DNA of 7,315 nucleotides from Candidatus Omnitrophota bacterium (GTDB lineage: Bacteria > Omnitrophota > Gorgyraeia > Tantalellales > Tantalellaceae): assembly GCA_018814505.1 (NCBI GenBank), contig JAHIZQ010000085.1, positions 1 to 7,315 on the forward strand. The letters run 5' to 3'. Below, one piece after another: positions 1-6,528 of the stretch; positions within the stretch are counted from its first letter, which is position 1, and each line of letters begins with the position of its first letter. The notes below the pieces were generated by a model that ran no database searches, had not been told where the DNA came from, and saw only the letters and a list, made by a program, of their open reading frames with translations. The position numbers and the translations under genes were made by a program.

Positions 1-2484
1 CCCATCGCCGCCCAGAATTTCTTCTCCATATATTTCCGCATTAAAATTATCCACCAAAAGAATTAATCCCTCGACAATATTCTTACGCCATTCTTTACTA
101 AAAAATATATCGCTTGCCTTTATCATTTCCGTGTTTTTGAACATAAAAAAATCTAAAAGCCCGGTTAGAAACTCTTCATCTTTCTCTGCTAAGATATGTT
201 CTTCAGCTATTCGCCTAAGTTCACGCAGAGTTTCTTGTTTTTTCGCACTAAGTTTATATATATACTGCCTATCTAAACCACTTTTCCTGAATTTTGTAAA
301 ATTCACTTTTATATACCACTTATTATCGACAGAAAAGTCCTCAACATCTTTCTCTTTTTGTGAAAATTTTATTTTAGAATCCAAAGTAAACGAGTCCATA
401 ACCACCGGAAAAACGCCTACATTCTGACTACCCGGCACATATATGGTCTCCAGGTCTTCTTCCAAACGGACTCCCGGCAAAACGCCCAAGGCACTGACCG
501 CCCGGGAAATCGCATCCAACTCATTTTCAATCTTTTCAATATCTTTCTGCCTCAAAACATTATCCTCTACACATCTCATCTTAATGTATTGTATATTTGC
601 TACACCATTATTAACAAAATGAGCAAACGTATTGTTAATGGCGCTAAGAAGAATTTTAAGATTTTTGTTACTCGCGCACTTTTTAGTATTTTCAATATAA
701 TTCGCAAATTGCTTCATTTCATCTCTTGCCTGAGCAATAAAAATGTCCAAACTACTAAATATTTTCAAATTTGTTCCCGTCAAGCCCGTTTCCGGAGACA
801 ACCCGCGAATAATCGCTTTGCTTCTCCTCCATAAAGGCCTAATTTGAAATGTAATTCTCTCGGCTAATTCCCTAACTTTTTTAGCCGGCAACGAAACTTT
901 AAAATTATTTTTTTCTTCAGTTACGAGGATTTCATTTTGACATTCAACCATTGGCAAATAAACCGTAAATTGTGCACCGGAATTACTGGGAGACTCCATT
1001 TCAAAGGCTCCTCCATGAGACTTTGCAGTAAGACTTACTTCCGTAGTTCCGATTCCTGTCCCGCCTTCAGTAAAAAATGGTTTCCTCAAACTTTCCATAA
1101 CCTGCTGAGTCATTCCACTGCCGTTGTCTCTCACTATTATTGCGACTTCTTTTTTGCCTTCTACAATTTCAATGCTTACACAAGCGTTCTCGTTATGTTT
1201 TTTCTTTGAGTATTTATAAGCATTATCCGCTAAATTACAAATGAGTGATATTATGGAGAGCCTATTACCTCTTATCCAGACAGGTTTGTCCGGCGTTGTA
1301 ATTTTGAAAAAACTTCTGGCTTGTTTGTCTCTGGCAGTAACGGTAAGATATTTAAAGAGCGAATCACAGATTTCTTTAAGATCAAATATTTCATCGTTTA
1401 TAATACCGTTCATAAGAAAAATCCTGTCTTCTACCATTGAATTAGTAATGGAAAGGTATCTGCAGAATTTCTCAACCTCTTCGATATCATCCGGCATTAA
1501 GTGCGGAATAATCTCTTTTTTTAAAAATCCAAATTGTAGTTCATATTTTTTAAGTTCTTCATACGCCCAAATAGCAGTTTTTTTCCAATCCAAAATATCA
1601 TTGTTGTTTACATTTGTCTCCCCAGAAATAAGCATTTTAGCCTTACCGGATAATCTTGCTAATATATCCAAAATTTTTCCAAATTCAGAACCAAATTTTT
1701 TGACAGACTTACAAATATTTAACAATTTTTCTTCGTCTAAAACAACTACCTCTATTTGCATATATTGAACACTCAATATTTGAAGATGATCAATAACATC
1801 CGTATTAATGCTTGTTGGGTGATCAAAGCTAGCTAAGGATGTTACAATACGCACCAATTCTTCATTTTTCGTCCAAAGCCTCTCCTCTGTTTTAGAAGCT
1901 CGAGAAACATCCATGTTTAAATATAGAGTTGTTCCATCCGGCAAAAGAATAGTTTGATCATTTTCACCGTACTGCTTTAAGGAATAAACCAAGTTACACA
2001 TAAACATACCATCTCTTTTAAGCGGTACAGAATATTTTATTATCTTGCCAAACTCATCCCTTATTTCTTTAAGATTCTCAAAATCTATGTTCTGAACAAA
2101 CATTTCATCTTCATCTTCAATTGTTTTCAACATTTCCAAAATATCATGTTTTAAAGTATATTCAGATATTTGCGATTTTAAAGCAGTCGCAATATTAAAA
2201 CGCGCGGCAATATACGCCCATCGGTTTTGGAAAGTAGCCGCCCCCGGCAATTGTTCAGCAATAGGTTTTATTTCAAGTTTTCCATCCTCCCCATTTCTAA
2301 CTACTTCACATGGCGGATTGGTTGCTAACGGCGGGACAATCATATATCCATTACTACTTGTTTCCGTCTTATTCTGAGAAAACCCCGAATTTGTACAAAA
2401 GAAGACCCCTATTAAAACAAAAGAAATCACTTTCTTAACGGTTTTTAAAAATCTAAGTTGTTTTGATGTGTTCATGCTGTTCAT
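1..2484 (-). CDS. Exported histidine-kinase-like protein with HATPase_c domain (3' end beyond the window)
   Basis: An uninterrupted frame of 828 codons runs from ATG at 2484 to base 1 with no stop, so the C-terminus is missing. Residues 1-37 look like a Sec signal peptide or signal anchor: a basic stretch (K8, R11, K14, K17, K18), a hydrophobic core at 19-29, then a polar exit. I see no later membrane span. Residues about 395-513 are a convincing HATPase_c domain: N-box NLADNAYKYS (417-426), G1 box RDNGSGM (452-458), F-box KPFF (468-471), G2 box GTGIGTT (475-481), then HGG (490-492) and a closing strand ending YLP (509-511). The helix pair before it resembles a dimerisation domain but has no canonical H-E-x-x-x-P motif. 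H222 and H328 are possible phospho-acceptors. Residues 514-828 match no family I recognise, though H622 lies in a helix resembling an H-box. A protein kinase or ATP-binding role is secure at fold level; partner and signal are unknown. The second ATG at 2475 is an equally plausible start. The first base of the window falls exactly on a codon boundary. Confidence 0.85.
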   Translation of the reverse strand, partial: MNSMNTSKQLRFLKTVKKVISFVLIGVFFCTNSGFSQNKTETSSNGYMIVPPLATNPPCEVVRNGEDGKLEIKPIAEQLPGAATFQNRWAYIAARFNIATALKSQISEYTLKHDILEMLKTIEDEDEMFVQNIDFENLKEIRDEFGKIIKYSVPLKRDGMFMCNLVYSLKQYGENDQTILLPDGTTLYLNMDVSRASKTEERLWTKNEELVRIVTSLASFDHPTSINTDVIDHLQILSVQYMQIEVVVLDEEKLLNICKSVKKFGSEFGKILDILARLSGKAKMLISGETNVNNNDILDWKKTAIWAYEELKKYELQFGFLKKEIIPHLMPDDIEEVEKFCRYLSITNSMVEDRIFLMNGIINDEIFDLKEICDSLFKYLTVTARDKQARSFFKITTPDKPVWIRGNRLSIISLICNLADNAYKYSKKKHNENACVSIEIVEGKKEVAIIVRDNGSGMTQQVMESLRKPFFTEGGTGIGTTEVSLTAKSHGGAFEMESPSNSGAQFTVYLPMVECQNEILVTEEKNNFKVSLPAKKVRELAERITFQIRPLWRRSKAIIRGLSPETGLTGTNLKIFSSLDIFIAQARDEMKQFANYIENTKKCASNKNLKILLSAINNTFAHFVNNGVANIQYIKMRCVEDNVLRQKDIEKIENELDAISRAVSALGVLPGVRLEEDLETIYVPGSQNVGVFPVVMDSFTLDSKIKFSQKEKDVEDFSVDNKWYIKVNFTKFRKSGLDRQYIYKLSAKKQETLRELRRIAEEHILAEKDEEFLTGLLDFFMFKNTEMIKASDIFFSKEWRKNIVEGLILLVDNFNAEIYGEEILGGDG

Positions 2485-2515
2485 ATTGTAGCAGTTATTT
2501 TTCAATAAAAGACAA
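2485..2515 (-). promoter_or_regulatory. Possible extended -10 promoter abutting the kinase-like gene
   Basis: Reading the minus strand, TGCTACAAT (2493 to 2485) fits the extended -10 pattern TGnTATAAT. TTGTCT (2515 to 2510) is a weak -35 at a 19-base spacing. The -10 touches the first ATG, so a transcript would begin near 2478, just before the second ATG at 2475. Neither ATG has a Shine-Dalgarno sequence, which fits a near-leaderless message starting at 2475. The match could be chance in AT-rich DNA. Confidence 0.3.
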
Positions 2516-2621
2516 ATGCCTATCTTGCTTTTTCATCATTAACATTAAGAGCGCTGAATTCTTATCTTTGACAAGAAAAGCTTAAACGGTTGCTAGATGT
2601 AACTTATTGCAGATAAAAGAG

Positions 2622-2667
2622 ATTTGCGCTAAAGACCGAGGTTAAAACCTCGGTCTTTAGCGCAAAT
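2622..2667 (-). terminator. Long perfect hairpin, probable terminator of the GH130 gene
   Basis: A perfect 20-base-pair stem (2622-2641 with 2648-2667) closes a six-base loop, TTAAAA; two more T-A pairs could tighten it. It begins about 20 bases after the GH130 stop. On the minus strand the stem is followed by CTCTTTTATCT, a moderately U-rich run, which supports termination in that direction. On the plus strand no T-run follows. The stem is longer than most intrinsic terminators, so a palindromic element or an RNA processing site remains possible. Confidence 0.65.
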
Positions 2668-2687
2668 TTGTAAATACACACCAAACT

Positions 2688-3611
2688 TCAGACACTACGC
2701 GTTTTAATAAACCCTATTAGGTCTTTCATTTTTGCTTCTGCTATCGAAATACAAGTGTCCGCGCATCCGTAATAAAGCCGCATTACTCCGTCATTAACAA
2801 CCGCGGAACTGGGGAAAACAACATTCGGAACATCTCCCACACGTTCATAATGCTCTGTCGGGGCGAGAAGATAATCTTTTGTACGATACAAAACTTTCCA
2901 GGGTTTTTCTCTGTCAAGAATAGCCCCGCCGGTATAATACAAATACCCGTTACAGCTAGTCCACACACCATGATAAATTAAAAGCCATCCTTCTTCTATT
3001 TCTATCGGGGCTGGACCAGGTCCTATCTTAGTTGACTGCCAACTGCTTCCCAAAGTACCAAAAACAAATCTATGACATCCCCAATGAACAAGATCAGGGC
3101 TGGTTGAATAAAACATGTCGCCAAAAGGTGTATGACCCCTATCGCTTGGACGGTGAAGTATAGCGAATTTCCCGTCTATTTTTCTGGGAAATATCACGCA
3201 ATTCCGATTAGTGGGCGGCAATGGATTTTCCATTTGATGAAACACTTTAAAATCTTTAGTAGTCGCAAGCCCAATACATGGACCTTGGCTGGAATCAATA
3301 CACCAGGTAAAATAATAAGTATCCCCTATTTGCGTCAGCCTGGGGTCATATGTCCTGGCCTTGATTGGTATTTCAGGGTCATTCGACTCCATTTTAATCG
3401 GCTCCGGATCTATTTCCCATTTTATCCCGTCTTTACTTCGCCCGGCATGCATTGTAAAATTAAAATCAATTTCGTCGACCCTAAAAATCCCAGCAAACCC
3501 GTTACCAAACGGTACTATCGCGCTATTATGAATACTGTTAGCACGCGGCACCGCCTGCGCCGTTATAATGGGATTGCCTTTATACCGTTTAAAAACTGTC
3601 TCGTTAGCCAT
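2688..3611 (-). CDS. GH130 family beta-mannoside phosphorylase (or hydrolase)
   Basis: A 307-residue protein of the length usual for GH130, a five-bladed beta-propeller family that mostly phosphorolyses beta-mannosides (mannobiose, mannosyl-glucose, mannosyl-GlcNAc) to mannose 1-phosphate. The N-terminus reads FKRYKGNPII, typical of the family. D89 in YDPRLT fits the conserved general acid. Likely phosphate ligands are present: R58 in AGRSKDG, R154 in HRPSD, K195 in STKIGPGPAPI and H214 in YHG; these favour phosphorylase over hydrolase. There is no signal peptide, so it should act in the cytoplasm on imported oligosaccharides. The start chosen is ATG at 3611, because GAGGTGG lies just ahead of it; an in-frame ATG at 3623 overlaps that site and has none of its own. 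It has its own promoter and a terminator-like hairpin downstream. No transporter or other mannan gene is next to it, so the exact substrate cannot be named. Confidence 0.9.
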   Translation of the reverse strand: MANETVFKRYKGNPIITAQAVPRANSIHNSAIVPFGNGFAGIFRVDEIDFNFTMHAGRSKDGIKWEIDPEPIKMESNDPEIPIKARTYDPRLTQIGDTYYFTWCIDSSQGPCIGLATTKDFKVFHQMENPLPPTNRNCVIFPRKIDGKFAILHRPSDRGHTPFGDMFYSTSPDLVHWGCHRFVFGTLGSSWQSTKIGPGPAPIEIEEGWLLIYHGVWTSCNGYLYYTGGAILDREKPWKVLYRTKDYLLAPTEHYERVGDVPNVVFPSSAVVNDGVMRLYYGCADTCISIAEAKMKDLIGFIKTRSV

Positions 3612-3614
3612 ATT

Positions 3615-3621
3615 CCACCTC
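3615..3621 (-). promoter_or_regulatory. Ribosome binding site that fixes the GH130 start
   Basis: On the minus strand GAGGTGG is followed by AAT and then ATG at 3611. The GAGG core sits six bases from that ATG. The earlier in-frame ATG at 3623 overlaps this site and has only A/T-rich sequence before it, so the shorter protein is preferred. Confidence 0.7.
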
Positions 3622-3657
3622 ATTTATTTCATTATTTGAATCAATAAAAACACGCTT

Positions 3658-3686
3658 TTTATATCACGAAACCCGTAAAATTGCAA
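3658..3686 (-). promoter_or_regulatory. Sigma70-type extended -10 promoter for the GH130 gene
   Basis: On the minus strand TTGCAA (3686 to 3681) is followed after exactly 17 bases by TATAAA (3663 to 3658), with TGA directly before the -10, giving the extended form TGnTATAAA. The predicted transcript start is near 3651, leaving a leader of about 40 bases that holds the ribosome site. This suggests the gene is transcribed apart from ldhA, whose stop lies 135 bases upstream of the GH130 start. Confidence 0.65.
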
Positions 3687-3746
3687 GATGAAGCTATAGA
3701 AAGAAAATAAATGGTATGTTTTGTCGAAAGATAATACAATCTCGGC

Positions 3747-4796
3747 TTAAAAACATCTTTGTTTTTGTTTTTTAAGACATTCTTTTCTTTCACATTTATA
3801 ACAGATTTCGTTTGCGAGGTATTTTCCTGAGAAATAATCCTTAATATTGCTAAGCGTTGTGTTTGCTATATTCTTTAAAGCTTCCTTAGTAAAAAACGCC
3901 TGATGTGATGTAATGATAACATTTGGAAAAGTCATTAACCTTGCAAGCGTATCATCACTAATAAACGAAGATGAAAAATCCTCAAAAAAGTATTCGCTTT
4001 CTTCTTCATAAACATCCAACCCGGCATATCCAATTTTCCCGTCCTTTAACGCTATAATTAACGCTTTGGCATCTATAAGGGCACCTCTGCCGGTATTAAT
4101 TACCATTACGCCATTCTTCATTTTTAAAAAGCTAGACTCGTTAAGCATATGATGAGTCTTAGGAGTAAGCGGGCAATGAAGCGAAATCACGTCACTTTTG
4201 GAATATACTTCGTCCAAAGAAACATATCTTATCCCCATTTTTTCGGCAAACTCATTATCTGGCTTAACGTCATACAGCAATACTTCCATTCCAAAACCTT
4301 TTAATATTTTGGCGGCTACTCTTCCTATTTTTCCTGTACCAATTATTCCCGCAGTTTTCCCATGCAGATCAAATCCTAAAAGCCCGTCTAATGTAAAATT
4401 GTTATCCCTTATACGGGTACACGCTTTATGTATTTTTCTGTTTAAAGCAAGCATGAGCATGACAGCGTACTCTGCAACAGCATAAGGAGAATACGCGGGA
4501 ACTCGTACCGTATGAATGTTGTCGAAAATAGACCTTAAATCTATGTTATTGTATCCAGCGCACCGAAGCGCGACTAACTCTACTCCATAATCTTTAAGCG
4601 GAGAAATCATTTCTTTGGTAATGACATCATTTACAAATATGCAAAGGACATTAAACCCTTTAACCTCTGAAATGGTATCCGGAGCTAAACGCGTATCTAC
4701 ATATTTGATGTTAAAACCAAAGTTACTGTTTTCAGATTCAAAAAATTCCCGATCATACGGTTTTGTATCAAAAAAAACTATCTTAGGAACAGGCAT
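3747..4796 (-). CDS. ldhA: D-lactate dehydrogenase (fermentative, NAD-dependent)
   Basis: A 349-residue D-isomer 2-hydroxyacid dehydrogenase that lines up closely with E. coli LdhA (329 residues). It reduces pyruvate to D-lactate in the cytoplasm and regenerates NAD+. Family-typical stretches include CIFVND (52-57), LRCAGYNNIDL (77-87), the Rossmann motif GTGKIG (153-158) and D176, which selects NAD over NADP. R237 in NTGRGAL, E266 in DVYEEE and H298 in SHQAFF match the catalytic Arg-Glu-His set, and SLHCPLTP (205-212) is conserved. The last 19 residues go beyond the E. coli end and carry C332, C335, C340 and C348, a possible metal site. A strong ribosome site precedes the ATG. It follows nadE by 34 bases without a terminator, so the two are probably one operon linking NAD+ synthesis and NADH re-oxidation. 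LdhA is preferred over other 2-hydroxyacid dehydrogenases because of the near full-length match. Confidence 0.93.
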   Translation of the reverse strand: MPVPKIVFFDTKPYDREFFESENSNFGFNIKYVDTRLAPDTISEVKGFNVLCIFVNDVITKEMISPLKDYGVELVALRCAGYNNIDLRSIFDNIHTVRVPAYSPYAVAEYAVMLMLALNRKIHKACTRIRDNNFTLDGLLGFDLHGKTAGIIGTGKIGRVAAKILKGFGMEVLLYDVKPDNEFAEKMGIRYVSLDEVYSKSDVISLHCPLTPKTHHMLNESSFLKMKNGVMVINTGRGALIDAKALIIALKDGKIGYAGLDVYEEESEYFFEDFSSSFISDDTLARLMTFPNVIITSHQAFFTKEALKNIANTTLSNIKDYFSGKYLANEICYKCERKECLKKQKQRCF

Positions 4797-4801
4797 TTCT
4801 A

Positions 4802-4810
4802 CTCCTTCCT
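4802..4810 (-). promoter_or_regulatory. Ribosome binding site of ldhA
   Basis: On the minus strand AGGAAGGAG is followed by five bases (TAGAA) and then the ATG at 4796. It is the strongest Shine-Dalgarno match in the window and sits in the 34-base gap after nadE. That suits independent translation initiation within a shared message. Confidence 0.75.
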
Positions 4811-4830
4811 AGCATATTTTTTAATCAAGC

Positions 4831-6393
4831 CTACATATTTATTCTCAAAGCTAACGGAAGTTGTCTGCGTTTATATTCATTGCTTTTTATTCTTTTTACG
4901 ACCCATTCCACCGTTTTTTTGTCAAACCCTTTTTGCTCAATCTCTCTCATTGAACACCCTTCTTCTAAGTAAAAAAGAACAGCGTCAAGAACATCATACG
5001 GCGGAAGAGTATCTTGATCCTTTTGTCCCGGTTTAAGTTCCGCGGAAGGCGCTCTTTCAATTATTTCTTTTGGAATAATTTCAGAATCACGGTTAAGATA
5101 CAGCGCCAATTTATAAACCATTGTTTTAGACAAGTCCGCGATTACGGCAAGACCTCCGACCGTATCCCCATACAAAGTACAATACCCCGTTAAAACTTCA
5201 CTTTTATTACCGGTAGCCAGCACCATATATTCGTGCTTATTGGAAAAGGACATAAGTATATTTCCTCTGATTCTCGCCTGTATATTCTGTAAATATACTT
5301 CAACATCACCTTCCTCATCCACAGCAAGTTGTTTTTTAAGCGTTTTTATGTACGCGTCGTATATACCGTTTATTGGTATTGTTTCAAATTTTATGCCAAG
5401 ATTTTTTGAAAGAGTAAGAGAATATTCCTCGCTTTGTTTCGCGGAATATTTTGAAGGCATGGCAATTCCTAATACATTTTCAGCGCCAATTGCTTGTTCA
5501 GCCAACACACATGTAACAGCCGAATCGATTCCGCCAGAAAGCCCGATAACAGCTTTTGAAAAACCGTTTTTGTTAATATAATCCCTGATGCCTTGTTTAA
5601 GCGCCGAACAAATGCCTGAGATTTCTTCCGGCGCAGTATACTGAACTATCTTTTTAGATAGTTCAGTCTCCACCGTTTCAACGTGTTCCTCAAAAAAAGG
5701 ACAGACTAAAACCGTTTCGCCTTTTTCATTCACATAAAAACTGCCACCGTCAAAGATTAATTCATCTGCCGCACCCACTTGATTCACAAAAAGAAATGGA
5801 ATATTGTACTTTTCAGACTGTTCTTTAATCAAGTTATGCATAGCATTTATTGTCTTTATTGAAAATGGGGTTGCCGTCATATTAACAACAATAGAAACTT
5901 CTTCCTGTACTAAATTTAATTCTGAAAAATTTAAAACATCATCGCCCAGAACAACACCCAAGTTTTTGCCTTTAAAAGTTATAATGTGATTGTCAGGGAC
6001 TTGTGAAAAAAATCCGGCTTCATTAAAAAACTCGTTTTTTCCTGAAAACATCTTAGATCGCACATCTAAAACCTTGCCTTGATACACTAAAACAACCGAA
6101 TTACATACCCCCCCTTCCACTCCTTGTGGACAGGCTAAAGGTATACCCACAAGGATTCCGGTATCAGGATAGTTTTTTGACAGAATTAGAATTCTGTCCA
6201 GTGCAGATTGAATGTGTTCCATAAACTCATTTTTTTTAAAAAAATCTTTCGCGGGATACCCTGAAAGAAAAAGTTCCGAAAAAACAATCAAATCGGTTTC
6301 TTTTCCTTTCTCAGATAATACATCAACTATTTTTTCAAAGTTTTTTTCAATATCGCCAAGAGCAGGGTTTAATTGCGCTACAGTTATTCTCAT
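4831..6393 (-). CDS. nadE: NAD+ synthetase, two-domain type with degenerate glutaminase site
   Basis: The protein converts nicotinic acid adenine dinucleotide to NAD+ using ATP, the last step of NAD+ synthesis. Residues 1-255 are a nitrilase-fold (CN hydrolase) domain; about 256-520 form the synthetase domain. The synthetase site looks intact: PP-loop GLSGGIDSA (284-292), QNIQARIRGN (369-378), ATGNKSE (393-399) and ERAPSAEL (446-453). The length of 520 fits shorter bacterial glutamine-dependent enzymes. In the glutaminase domain E40 (FSELFLSGYP) and K114 are present, but the nucleophile position reads VVLGDDV where the family has a C-E-D core; G150 replaces the cysteine. The usual LPNY after the lysine is SGKN, and GGQDE has become GAADE (207-211). 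I infer that this enzyme cannot hydrolyse glutamine and uses free ammonia. The start is ATG at 6393, giving MRITVAQLNP as in homologues; GTG at 6405, four codons earlier, is possible but has AAGGA only two bases away. It is the first gene of a likely operon with ldhA. Confidence 0.93.
   Translation of the reverse strand: MRITVAQLNPALGDIEKNFEKIVDVLSEKGKETDLIVFSELFLSGYPAKDFFKKNEFMEHIQSALDRILILSKNYPDTGILVGIPLACPQGVEGGVCNSVVLVYQGKVLDVRSKMFSGKNEFFNEAGFFSQVPDNHIITFKGKNLGVVLGDDVLNFSELNLVQEEVSIVVNMTATPFSIKTINAMHNLIKEQSEKYNIPFLFVNQVGAADELIFDGGSFYVNEKGETVLVCPFFEEHVETVETELSKKIVQYTAPEEISGICSALKQGIRDYINKNGFSKAVIGLSGGIDSAVTCVLAEQAIGAENVLGIAMPSKYSAKQSEEYSLTLSKNLGIKFETIPINGIYDAYIKTLKKQLAVDEEGDVEVYLQNIQARIRGNILMSFSNKHEYMVLATGNKSEVLTGYCTLYGDTVGGLAVIADLSKTMVYKLALYLNRDSEIIPKEIIERAPSAELKPGQKDQDTLPPYDVLDAVLFYLEEGCSMREIEQKGFDKKTVEWVVKRIKSNEYKRRQLPLALRINM
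5640..5667 (-). repeat. Perfect 12-bp inverted repeat inside nadE at the domain junction
   Basis: ACTGAACTATCT (5640-5651) and its exact complement AGATAGTTCAGT (5656-5667) flank a four-base loop, TTTT on the plus strand and AAAA in the message. It encodes residues about 243-252, in the linker between the glutaminase and synthetase domains. No U-run follows on the message, so it is not an obvious terminator. It may be chance or an RNA structure that pauses translation between domains. Confidence 0.6.
6179..6198. repeat. 9-bp inverted repeat inside nadE
   Basis: GACAGAATT and AATTCTGTC are exact complements separated by AG. They lie within the glutaminase-domain coding sequence, in the codons for DRILILS. 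A second pair, TCCTTGTGG (6121-6129) and CCACAAGGA (6147-6155), lies close by. Both are probably incidental to coding, but the local density of inverted repeats is higher than elsewhere in the window. Confidence 0.4.
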
Positions 6394-6426
6394 TTTACCA
6401 CTCACATTCCTTAAAGTTTAACACGT

Positions 6427-6451
6427 TACAATGTTTATTTATTATATTGTA
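6427..6451 (-). promoter_or_regulatory. nadE: Candidate nadE promoter -10 within an inverted repeat
   Basis: On the minus strand TATAAT (6446 to 6441) is a perfect -10 about 48 bases before the nadE ATG; no good -35 is seen at the usual spacing. TACAAT (6427-6432) and ATTGTA (6446-6451) form a six-base inverted repeat with a 13-base gap that brackets this -10. A repressor bound there would block transcription. The arms are short and AT-rich, so this is tentative. Confidence 0.35.
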
Positions 6452-6528
6452 CAACGCTTACGTCATTTTTCCAGTAATTTCTATTTTTTCTAGGTCCGAA
6501 TCATACAAAATTAAGTTTTTAAACCCTT

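Noticed and set aside
131..2480. Plus-strand open frames across the left third (for example 131-427, 589-834, 937-1209 and 1241-1768)
   Set aside because: They lie opposite the continuous 828-codon minus-strand frame, which has recognisable HATPase motifs. Their proteins are low-complexity, rich in Ser/Phe/Ile, and have no motif.
1..2484. Frameshifted or decayed kinase pseudogene
   Set aside because: Translating every codon from 2484 to 1 gave no stop and intact nucleotide-binding boxes; the only truncation is the window edge.
2783..2971. Second minus-strand frame within GH130, suggesting a frameshift
   Set aside because: The GH130 frame is complete and motif-rich through this stretch, so this is only an overlapping frame.
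3132..3647. Plus-strand frame of 171 codons opposite the GH130 gene
   Set aside because: The minus-strand frame has full GH130 motifs; this one has no ribosome site and no recognisable motif.
6108..6114. Run of seven G on the nadE coding strand as a phase-variation or frameshift site
   Set aside because: The frame is intact on both sides and the tract is short; one genome shows no variation.
6394..6405. GTG at 6405 as the nadE start
   Set aside because: It adds only MSGK ahead of the usual family start MRITVAQLNP, and its AAGGA is only two bases away. It is not excluded.
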